Positions 11,612-20,944 of a stretch of 64,000 bases of DNA are shown here, in pieces (the first letter of the stretch is position 1; each line of letters opens with the position of its first letter). The notes beneath the pieces are model-generated. The model did no database searches. It saw only the letters and a program-made list of their open reading frames with translations, and had not been told where the DNA came from. Origin of the DNA: Trichosphaerium sp. ATCC 40318 (Eukaryota > Discosea > Flabellinia > Trichosidae); the NCBI GenBank assembly GCA_038496445.1, contig JALMLS010000420.1, positions 708,880 to 772,879 on the forward strand, given 5' to 3'. Both the position numbers and the translations under genes were made by a program.

Positions 11612-13087
11612 TGTTGTCGGAGGAGGTGTTACTGTCGTATAGTATTGGAAGTTATGAAATTAGAGGTGTAAAACTGACTATTTTTTAATTGTGCTTCAAA
11701 TTTCTCTTGACCAGATATCTTTGTTCTCAACTCTACAAACACTGTGGTATTACTGTGATGCTGTTCCGTACTCCCGAGAGTTCTAAGCGACTATAAAAAG
11801 AACTTGACAATGCTATTAAACGGCACACTCTTCATACTATTAAAAAAGCCTCAGGTACCTCTGTATCAAGTCTCAATGCGTGGAAACGGCCAAAACTGTG
11901 ACGATAGAGATTTCTTGTGTTGTTGAGTTGAAATCTTGACAGATCAGTTTTAAAAGGACTAAGACGACCAATCACAAGCACTAACAGCACATTGGCAAGG
12001 ATTTCTGACTTTATTATCAGTCAGAATCTGTATATTCACTATTCTTCAACGTAAACTGCTTGAAAAAATAAATACAACACCCATACGCCGAATACAGGTA
12101 CTATACAGTATTTTGATTCTTTTTCAAAATGTAAGACTCAGAGCGTTACTCGCTTTGAATCCCACCGCTTAGAAGCAGTAATCCTCTGCCGCACAAACAT
12201 GAAAGTTAATTCCCGAGTAGTGGAAACTAAACAGACATTTTTAATGTTCTAAATCAAGAGACACGACAAACTAGACATAGCTGAACCCATTAATATACAT
12301 GCCAACGGATAAAATTGTAAGTTAACGTTTCTACCATTTCACCTGCTTTTCTCATTTTTTCTTTATTTTCCGTACTATTTTTGATATTGAGCCAAAAATA
12401 CAGAATTTGAGAATCCATGATGCGCTTGGTTGGGTAGGGAAACGCCATTACAAGCATTTCCGGATGTAGCGCCCAAAACTCGAAAAAAGGAAAATAATTG
12501 CAGACTTTCAGAAAAGTCAGGATAATTTCGTAACATCTATTCATACATCTTACCCTTTCCCAGCGCTTCTTCGCGAGAAATACAAATTTAGCACAAACCT
12601 CCGTACTTGCTTGACCAAAATAATACTGTGTAGCTTTTTTGTACATTCTATAAGATACAAAGCGTTATTGTCCCTTTAAAAAACCCTACTACGCTAGTTT
12701 ATAGCATGGAGCGCATGAAATTGTTCTTTTACTACCCTAAACTGATCTCGATTAAAATCACGTTTCGGCAACCGAAACAACGCCGAACAAGCCTAAAGTG
12801 CTCTTGTTGTACGTTGAATACTGTATTCAATAGATATAACATGTTACTCGAGCGCGTTTACTATTCTTACCTTTTTGACCAAAAGAATGTTATTGTTTTC
12901 CAACAAGTTAATTCTTAACACTTCAAGGCAACCAACTATGGCATCAGTCTCAAGCATGGGATTCGTTCATACCTAGATTATAATATTTCTCCGGCTACGA
13001 TGTTAGTTATCGGCTTCCAACTGCGCAGTATTCACGCACGCACCAATATTATCTAACTACTACTACAAAGCAACTACTCCACTCAAA
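11612..13087. other. intergenic, mostly non-coding
   Basis: I see no strong gene apart from the weak minus-strand frame listed at 12290-12646. The region separates the divergent kinase and pseudokinase genes and presumably holds both promoters. Confidence 0.4.
12290..12646 (-). CDS. doubtful hypothetical ORF, 118 aa
   Basis: A single unspliced frame encodes 118 residues (MYKKATQYYFGQ...) rich in aromatic residues and Lys. It has some protein-like periodicity but no recognisable motif, no paired intron signals and no homologue that I know. It may be a chance frame in AT-rich DNA and is listed only because nothing else explains this stretch. Confidence 0.2.
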   Translation of the reverse strand: MYKKATQYYFGQASTEVCAKFVFLAKKRWERVRCMNRCYEIILTFLKVCNYFPFFEFWALHPEMLVMAFPYPTKRIMDSQILYFWLNIKNSTENKEKMRKAGEMVETLTYNFIRWHVY

Positions 13088-13594
13088 ATGCCTATCCGAT
13101 CCTCCCTCAACACTAAGAAGAACCAACAACCTACCTCCGTAAGCCTTTCTCAGTTCGCGAGTAAAGGATTGAAGCACAAAACTATTCTCATGGTGCTCAA
13201 ATCAACAGTGATACAGCTTAGAGCCTTGCATCAAGCAGGGTATGCTTATAATCGCATCAACGGACACAACATAAAAGTACATCGGAAAGAACACTGTCTA
13301 ATGCTCACTGGTTCTCTCAACTACGACAACAACGCCTATTACAGCTCTATGGGACTTGAAGAGCAAAAAACAAAAGATATTTACCAACTCGGATGCTTGG
13401 CAACCTGGCTCGCACTTGGAGGCGAATTTGATTGCGTAAAAACACTGGACAGGCACCAACAACTTCTTGCTTTGAAAAAAACTCGAGCATCCGCCACACT
13501 CATCAACTTTGTATCTGCGTGCTTTGAAGGAACCATAACTACCGTACACCTTGTTAACAAGCTAGAAACTGTACATGTAAGAAAGCTAAAATAA
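13088..13594 (+). CDS. stand-alone pseudokinase-like C-lobe protein
   Basis: One exon encodes 168 aa. The order of elements copies the kinase at 10492-11611: an alpha-E helix (VLKSTVIQLRALHQAGYAY), a degenerate catalytic loop (NRINGHNIKV where HGDIKAENIL is expected), a strand without DFG (LMLTGSLNYD), and KDIYQLGCLATWLALGG matching DIYAIGVMAMQL. The ATP-binding N-lobe, catalytic Asp and DFG are all missing, so it cannot be an active kinase. It may be a scaffold or a decaying duplicate. The frame is intact and the start is the first ATG. I see no donor site suggesting upstream coding exons. Confidence 0.6.
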   Translation: MPIRSSLNTKKNQQPTSVSLSQFASKGLKHKTILMVLKSTVIQLRALHQAGYAYNRINGHNIKVHRKEHCLMLTGSLNYDNNAYYSSMGLEEQKTKDIYQLGCLATWLALGGEFDCVKTLDRHQQLLALKKTRASATLINFVSACFEGTITTVHLVNKLETVHVRKLK

Positions 13595-14297
13595 AAAAAC
13601 TTTAATTGGATGTCTCATTCAAGTTTTACTTCTAGTGTCTATAAAGTGAGTTTGTATATCCTGTGTCAGTTTCACACTATTTTACCTACACCTTGGGAAG
13701 ATGATCGCAGTATTTTACACTGCACACAGTACGTTAAAACCGGGTTTAATGGTCCAATTACCGGCAAACACGGTGTGAATGCCTCAAACGCCACTTGCCG
13801 TTTGTTTTGCTTCTAAAAAATCAACGTACGTGTATAACGTACTAGCGCTGACATTAGCGCTGCCCCACGCTAACAGAAGAACTCCCATAGCATTCAAACA
13901 GCAAAGTAGGTATAATAACGTGAAACCCCTTCAACACTACCAACGTTGCTTAAGGCTGGTAAACGCCACGGGTCAAATATGTAAATAATAATTTTGGGTT
14001 TGTTAAATCACGTGGGTTTGAAACGGTTGGATTAGCAAGACATTTTCCTCTGACACGTGAGGGTATCACATTTAAAAATGTGAGATTTGCCAGTTCCGTC
14101 AGAAGTGTCCACAGTTTTATCCGTTCTTACTTCTACTCTGTTTGCGTTGAATGCAGGTCTATTTTTACTAGCAACGCGCACTCCTCTACAAAAAAATGCA
14201 CTAGTGCTGTCAAGTTGGGACATACACATGTGTACCTTTTACAATTCAAATCACAATACTCCGGAACAAAGTAAAAATCTCACCATTGGAACGCATC
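13595..14297. other. intergenic, no gene seen
   Basis: Several overlapping short frames exist on both strands but none has domain character. CACGTG occurs at 14009 and 14054, upstream of the secreted repeat gene. Confidence 0.4.
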
Positions 14298-15815
14298 ATG
14301 CTTAGATACTTTTATTTGTGTATAATATCTGCTCTCATAGGTAACCTGGTAGGTTTGCTTGTTAGCTAATAATGGTTTGCGTAGTTTTAGCAGCGAGAAG
14401 CTGTGATTGCCCAACAACAGCGTGTGATAATTGTAATTTCGCCCAATGCACTCAAATAACTACAGGTGGAACGCGTGCGTATTCCCTTTCGGTTTTTTGT
14501 ATCTTTTAGGCAATGCTCAAATAGCTTGACACTTTTACGTGTGCGAACACGTACAAACAAATGTTTTTCTTTTTAAGACATGGTAAAAACTATCCACAAA
14601 AATCTTTTTCTTCAACATCTGTAAAAAAGATTTTTTCTAAAAGCTCGTAGATAGTGGAGCGTGTTTGGACATTAACACAATGGACCCACTAGTGGACGTT
14701 GCAGGGACTGTAGGAGCCGATTGTATACGAATAACAGGTGGAATGTTATCAGGACGTATTGGATTAGGGGATAGCGACGACTGCCTTATACTCATTTCAA
14801 CAACCGTAATGGGACAAGTCAATGGAGGTTTGTTTGTATCTTTTTTTGTTGATTTTTTTGAACTGACTGATTTTTTAAGGGGGAGATGACGATTGTATAG
14901 TTATGCAGGATAGCAGTGTTGGATCATTATCACCAGCTGCAGGAAGTCATAGTGTCATTATAGAAGGAAGTGATACTGATCCTGATGGGGATGGCATGTG
15001 CGTGTGCAAACAACAAATTGACATTTTCTTTTGAAAAGAGTTTGTCACTAGGTCTATTTTATGAAGCTCAACCCATCCTAGGCTGGGCATAGTGGGAGGT
15101 GGTGAAGGAGTGGATTGTGTTTTAATCACTGCAAACTCACGTGTAGGCAACATCTTCACTGGAGATGGAGATGATTGTATTGAAATATCGCAGAGTAATA
15201 CTGGTAGTGTTGGAGGTACCCCTTTTCCTTTTTTTTTATAAATCTACACACAAACTGACACCTCAAGGCGGTGAAGGTAACGATGTATTTGATATTGACG
15301 GATCGATAATAAGGAGAGTATTTGCTGGCGAGGGTGATGATGTGGCTACAATATCAAACTTTAATTTGCGTATGTTTCTCTTTTTCCTTTGTTTATATCA
15401 AACAGATTGTTTACCACATAATTTTGGACTCTGCGTCTGTTCAACAACAAAGATGTAAAAAGTCTTATTTCATTTACAAAGCGCTATTGGCTCTGAACTT
15501 ATTTCAACTTTTTTGGAAAGAACTAATGTTCTCTAGAGCCGGATTCTGAGGCAGCACCATTTCGTGGTTCAGATGGAGATGACGTATTCATAATAACTGG
15601 ATTCCTTGGGAACACAAGCCCATCAATTCTTGGAGATGGTGACATGGATAGGTAGCTAAAACAAATTCTGTTTTGCAGACTTATCAAAGATCAGTCTACT
15701 AACCATTTGTTAACAATTCACTAGGTGTTGTTATGACTCAACATTGTCTAGTACCCTTGATTGTGATGAAATAATATCGCCCTGTCCTATTAGATGTATC
15801 AGACGTTTGGATTAA
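14298..15815 (+). CDS. secreted Gly/Asp-repeat (RTX-like) protein
   Basis: Eight exons sum to 864 nt (287 aa): 14298-14340, 14391-14474, 14651-14827, 14880-14997, 15082-15215, 15268-15369, 15537-15651, 15725-15815. A signal peptide (MLRYFYLCIISAL) and a Cys-rich stretch precede repeated ~20-residue units. Each has a turn such as GDSDDC, GDDDC, GDGDDC, GEGND or GEGDD followed by a beta-strand (CLILI, CIVMQ, CIEIS, VFDID). The turns resemble the GGxGxD calcium-binding nonapeptide of RTX beta-rolls, but the spacing is nearly twice as long, so a beta-helix or beta-solenoid is equally possible. A Cys-rich tail (DRCCYD, CPIRC) ends the protein. It is probably extracellular. No enzyme signature was seen. 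AATAAA follows the stop directly. Confidence 0.65.
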
Positions 15816-16537
15816 TAAAACCAACAGTTTTATTGATTTTAACAAAGACTGGTAAATAATACTAGTAAAACTTATTATTTGAACCCTTGTTGACACAATA
15901 GTGTTGGTCAAAGTGTACTAAAGTGTAAACTTTGGCAATGTTATAGGTGAAAGATTTGTAGCTAAACTTGGATAATAAGATTATTCCCAGACAGTGGTGT
16001 GCCACTGTTTAGAAAATGTTTTAAACAAAACAAGTGTTTTTATTCACATGACAAGTCTGTAAGTAATGTATCGCCCAGCAGTTTCGCTTGATCGTAAAAT
16101 CTTAATAATCTACAACAAACTAGGTTAACAAATAGCCTCATAAAACCAGACAATAATCTAGCAGAAAAAAGAGTTCAGCCTTGCGGTTTTTTTCGTCAGC
16201 GTTCGAACAAGTGTTTTTTTCTGGTACACCTTTTCTGGCCAAGAACAACTGTTATTGCGCACCTGTCCTTTCTGTAAACCGTAGTAACGGGCTACAGGAT
16301 CCACAGATTGTATTCGAGGGAGTTGTGTTTCTTGTAATTTACTACAATCCTTGTAAGCAAAGTAACACTGTCAATGCTTAATTATTTTTCTTTCAAAATA
16401 AAATCTAGTATTTTCATTGGAAAGCAAACGCTGTCCGTGTAATTTTGGTACAGCGATAATATCAAGGCGTATGGTTGGTAGAGAGGAGCGTCAAGTGCCG
16501 TTCTGACATAAAAATTGACAGAATCTTTTAAACGTAC
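15816..16537. other. intergenic region holding the lost RPB5 C-terminal coding sequence
   Basis: The part between about 16378 and 16500, read on the minus strand, encodes SLPTIRLDIIAV and a GQRLLSNENTRFYFERK segment. Both look like the C-terminal assembly domain of RPB5, but out of frame with the upstream exons. No other gene is supported. The plus frame at 16181-16381 has no known motif. Confidence 0.45.
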
Positions 16538-17259
16538 TAGCGTGTTAATAGTGATTCTTGCTCTTCTTTTGATAGTAATACGTGTTTAGGAACAAGTCTA
16601 TGCTTTGTAATATTAACAAGGAGTTCTGACTCTTTGAATTGCTCCATGATTATAGGACGTAGTGTTTCAATACACTGAAAGAAGTATTAGACAGCGTTTA
16701 AGAAAGAAAAACTGTTTCATTACTAATAATGAGCTTTAAAGGCGACGTACGGATCGTGCGTGGGGAGTGATTGCTTGGGAGTATACCATGATACATCTTG
16801 TTACGTTAGAAGCCTTCATTTTGGTATAACACCTTTTTGGTCATTTAGTGACACTTTGCGTTTGTTTTGAGCTTTTTTCGCACGTACTCTTTAATTTCTT
16901 TCGCGCCGACCTTGCTAGGCTCCAAAAAGAAGACGTATATTTGTTCATCAATAAAATCTTGATGTTGGTACATTTTCACCACAGATGTACGACTGTAGTA
17001 ATGTCAGAAGTATTAGATTTGTATTTGGCGTACATGTGTTCTTGTTCACCGTGTTGATTTTTAAAATCTTCCAGAGTCATGTCTTTTACCCTCTGTTCGA
17101 TAATATAGCGCCTAACGTATATTTACACATCTGCAAATCATTTTCATAATAAATGAGGCGTTTATTGCATAAAACGCGTACGTACCTATCGCTAAGCATT
17201 TCGATGACTGTTTTGTGGACTTTGTACAAATGCTCAATTTCCGCATCATTATTTGCCAT
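16538..17259 (-). CDS. RPB5: RNA polymerase I/II/III shared subunit RPB5, C-terminal end disrupted
   Basis: Five exons on the minus strand (17186-17259, 17034-17111, 16888-16992, 16751-16832, 16538-16674) encode ~158 residues, where the family is about 210. Visible family blocks are [57 protein letters not shown] and [29 protein letters not shown]5 is the jaw/assembly subunit of all three nuclear polymerases. The frame reaches a TAG at 16537-16539. A splice there would also create a stop codon. The missing C-terminal segment is recognisable downstream but in other frames, so this is either a damaged copy, a sequencing error, or splicing that I cannot resolve. Confidence 0.8.
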
Positions 17260-17544
17260 TGTGTTAGTATATTATTATGTGACTAGAGACCTTTAACAAA
17301 GCGCCAGAAAAAAGTAAAAAGGTTCGAATAGTACGTGACTTTTCCGGAAAGTCAACCAAGCTTAAAGAAACACGAACTTTACTGTAGCTACAACCCGACT
17401 AATAATAGGTATTTGTAAGCTACAGGTGACTGAATCAAAAAGGAGTAAGACAGTCTACTGATTTACAGGTCGCAAAAACCAACAAGTAAACGAAACACAG
17501 AGTTTATTTCAACATTTTGACGTTTATCAAAACAAAAACCTTTC

Positions 17545-19320
17545 TTAAAAGGCGAAAGGAAGACTCAAATCCATAGCCCAACAGGTGGACAATTGAGGCT
17601 TCTGAGTAAAGGAACCGTCAAGTACAGCCTTCATTCTTCTCAAGAGCAAGTTGCAGGTCCATTCCTTTTGGTCTACAATACGTTAGTACTTGCCTTCAAA
17701 GACGCAAAAAAAATAAGTAACACTTACGATCCATGGCCTCCATAAAGGCGAAGGTAAGGGCACCTCCTTGTGAACCGTCGGCGAATTCAGCGTCAGCTGA
17801 AGTTTGGTCATCTTTACATCCACTGAAGAGAATAGCTTCTCTTGCAGTGAAAGTGAGCTTTCCAGTACCTTCGAAAGCTTTGCTAGATAGAAATAAACAT
17901 ACAATCACTCACATCACAGTTGTGGCGTACGATAGACCACGCATGGCATTGATAATCTTCTTTTTAGAAGAAGTAGGATCGAGATCGACCTTCCATACCA
18001 AAGGAAGGTCCATACCAGTACCACTGTGGCAGCAGTCCATGATACTAACCAATCTAGCGACTGGAGGTAGTGGCTTAACGAGCAAGCCAAATACTTCATC
18101 ATCCTACAAAGAGAGTTACGGTTTTTATCCTTTAAAAATAATTGCCACTACGTACAGTGATACAGCTTGTTTTATGGCCGTCTTCCATAGTGAGGATGGC
18201 TTCGTCCATACCATCTTCTTCCTCACCATCATCATCGTCTTCACGTTGAATACCGTGACCAGAGAATTGGAAAAAGCGAATATCACCTCCCTTGGTACCT
18301 TCCATAAGCCATTTCATACCAGCCATGATGTTGTCTCTGCAATGAGGTTAGTTCTTGACCTAACAATAAAATCCTTTCAAAAAAAAACAAGCGGCATACC
18401 TAGATGGCTGCAAATCTGCTGGGGTTTCATCAGCGTCGTTGATCATTCTGATGTTTTCTTCTGGGTAACCACGAGCAAGAAGAGTAGCCTTCATCTTTTG
18501 AGTATCATTGATACATCCGTCAAGGTGTCTGTCTGCTTTTGGATGGTTTTTGTACAAGATACCTACAACCCGTTAACAAGATCTTTTTGGGCAAAACGCG
18601 CTATTGTTGACGCTATCATACCAACCAACAAAGCTCTCTTATTTCCTTTGGATCTAAGGTCTTTGATCATCTCTGTAGGGTAGTAGTGGATTGCCATGTT
18701 AATTTTTGAATCACCTAGTGCCTTTCCTTTCTTGTTGGTAATATCTACCCACCCATCAACGCCACCTTCGTTGGCGAGGTCTGCGAATCTGTATATGAGG
18801 TGTCTATGCTGTATTAGTGGTTTTAATTGCCTTTTATCGCGTGCCCGATATTATCATCGCTGAAGTGGTCCTCGTCCCAAACTTGGATTTCAAGCTTAGC
18901 TGGGTTACCAACCAAACTGATGAGAGTTTCTAGTACGGTTTAGTTTCGTTAGAAAACTAGGAGTGTGAACTCCGAAGAGCGCTTTTGCATATAACGTTTA
19001 CGTACCGTGTCCCCATTGTGGGTTAGCCTCGTTACTAAGCTTTGCAGTAGTTACTCTAACTTCACCGTCGACCTACGCGTTTAATGAGTTGCTTGTCGAT
19101 CTGTAGTGATTGTAGTACCTTTACAGTTACGAAAGGATCGGAAGCACCGCCCATATCGCCATTGATCAAATCTTTGGCTTCTCTGATGTTAATGTATAGC
19201 TGACTTTCCATTGTTGTTGATACTGTTTGAGTTGAAGTGCTCTGAACAATTTAAGCAAGTTTTTGCGACTAAACGAATATAAGTACTTACGGTGCTTTCT
19301 CTCGGGCTCCGGTTACCCAT
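17545..19320 (-). CDS. C2 domain-metacaspase fusion
   Basis: Ten exons on the minus strand sum to 1296 nt (431 aa): 19291-19320, 19119-19241, 19006-19072, 18831-18929, 18622-18780, 18400-18562, 18156-18336, 17913-18103, 17728-17882, 17545-17672. Residues ~20-150 form a C2 domain with Asp-rich calcium loops (NGDMGGASDP and WDEDHFSDD). The rest is a caspase-fold peptidase C14 (metacaspase). The catalytic His lies in FFQFSGHGIQ and the Cys in MDCCHSGT, and the substrate-pocket strand LVGILYKNHP is present. Metacaspases cut after Arg/Lys and usually need calcium, so a C2 domain would add calcium-dependent membrane targeting (inference). It starts MGN, but Pro at position 6 argues against N-myristoylation. 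Intron 18781-18830 has a GC-AG boundary. Intron 17673-17727 carries a perfect tactaac branch site. Confidence 0.9.
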
Positions 19321-19448
19321 TGGACGAATTTGAAATACGTTTAAGCGGTAAAAAAACGAATTGTTACTTTATTACCATTTTGGTGTTTTTACCCCGAGCG
19401 CATTGTGCTTCATTATAAAGCGATTCTAGTACTTACAGACGAATGTAG

Positions 19449-20820
19449 TCATTTTCCTTTTTTAAACGTTGCAAAACCTTCCAGTACGCTATCAATTGCG
19501 TCAAACACAACTAAACAATGCGTCAAACAGGAACGAACACTAAACTTACCGTTAGGATTATTGTACGGAATGTAATGATCGCTTTGAGTCTGTAATACAA
19601 CGTAGTTGTTACTCAAATCTTTAAAGATTGCCTCGTCATGATAAGAATTTGACACAACATGCACAATTGGAATGTCACCCAAGCCTTGTTCAAAAATTTT
19701 TGTAACAACCTTTGCTGTCTATGCAGTGTTAGATTAATGGCTACCACGTGTGGTAGATATTTTTGTCTTTGGACCTCTTTGAATTGTTTTAGCTCATTAT
19801 AAGCTGTGATACTAAATGACATTTTGTTGACATAGTAGATTGTTCTCCAGAAAGCTTCGGAATCTTGTAGCTTACTAGGTGCGCCAGCTACTTGTATTAA
19901 CGTCCAACATGTATTTTAAGCATACCTTCAGCTGGGAGAGTTGTTGTGATACCCATTAATCCCATGAGGCCTAATGGGTACAGATATGTTGTGATAAGGA
20001 ACGAAGAAATTCCTTCCTAGTTTCGTTAATCTCTGTCACCACGTGAAAGGTGGAGGGTTACCTCTAGGCTTGTCAAAAAAGTTTCGTTAGTGCACTGCTG
20101 TGGCGTAGTAGAGTCCATCAAAACAATTCCAGTAAGAGTATCTCCATACAATGAAGCAAATGACAAGGCTACCAATCTATAAATAAACTTGCCTCACGTG
20201 TATTTTGTACCATCGAAGCCTCCATAACTCCAACTATTAAAGTAAATAATACAACCAAGTCTGCTACTTACCCTACATAAATTATTGGCTTACCAGCCAT
20301 GTCCCCACTGTGTTGAATGGCATCATATACATCTCTTGCAACGTCCATGCTTGGCCAAGTTATAATTACACCTGACAACTAACGCACCTCGTGCGCGAAT
20401 CGGGGTCATTTGGAAGCGAACTAAGTCCATAACCAGGCCTGTAAATAAGTTACACGTGCACAACAATATTTATTTGGTAGAGGCACCTATCAAAAGCACA
20501 AATACGTGCGTCTAATTGTGTCAGTTTGCTAGATGTCAAGACTCTAGAAAAAGAGGCTGAGGTGAATGGTAGCCCTGCATCTAGTATAACGAGGGTTTCG
20601 CCAGTGCCTGTTTGGAAAAAAAATTAACGTTTTTGGTTGCTGGACTCTACGCACCGTTACAAAGCCAGTGCATCACTGTATCTGGCGTTTTCTCATTTAC
20701 AGAGATTAAAGTATGCGGTTTGAAGCGAAATGAACCATACAGGGTAAGAATGGAACTAGATACGCATAAGGCGTATAATACCGCTATAGTAATTACTACA
20801 CAGGAGCTTGCTTGGTTCAT
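19449..20820 (-). CDS. alpha/beta-hydrolase with N-terminal signal anchor
   Basis: Ten exons on the minus strand sum to 1032 nt (343 aa): 20655-20820, 20487-20607, 20388-20438, 20272-20349, 20198-20233, 20062-20176, 19926-20016, 19748-19890, 19550-19718, 19449-19510. A hydrophobic N-terminus (VVITIAVLYALCVSSSILTLY) is a likely membrane anchor. The hydrolase core follows with an oxyanion-type motif (GTGETLVILDAGLP), FDRPGYGLSS, the nucleophile elbow GWSYGGF, IVLMDST and a C-terminal His in SDHYIPYN. It resembles bacterial-type alpha/beta hydrolases (Abhydrolase_1/6). The substrate is not predictable. Frame integrity demands an intron of only 21 nt at 20177-20197. Confidence 0.85.
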
Positions 20821-20944
20821 GTATTATTTGTCGTATGTCCGAAAAAAGCGAAACGAAAGTCAAACATCAGTATACTGCCACACATGGTGTAACACTGCCT
20901 TGCGATCTTAATTTTATACCTTGGCGCAGTGCCCGTTCCGCACT

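Noticed and set aside
17733-18683. A 316-codon plus-strand open frame
   Set aside because: It is antisense to the C2-metacaspase exons, whose reading frames, splice sites and catalytic motifs are clear. It has no motif of its own.
20899-20944. A start upstream of the WD40 gene at a TTG codon
   Set aside because: TTG is not a credible start in a nuclear gene. The ATG at 20945 directly precedes the family-like sequence.
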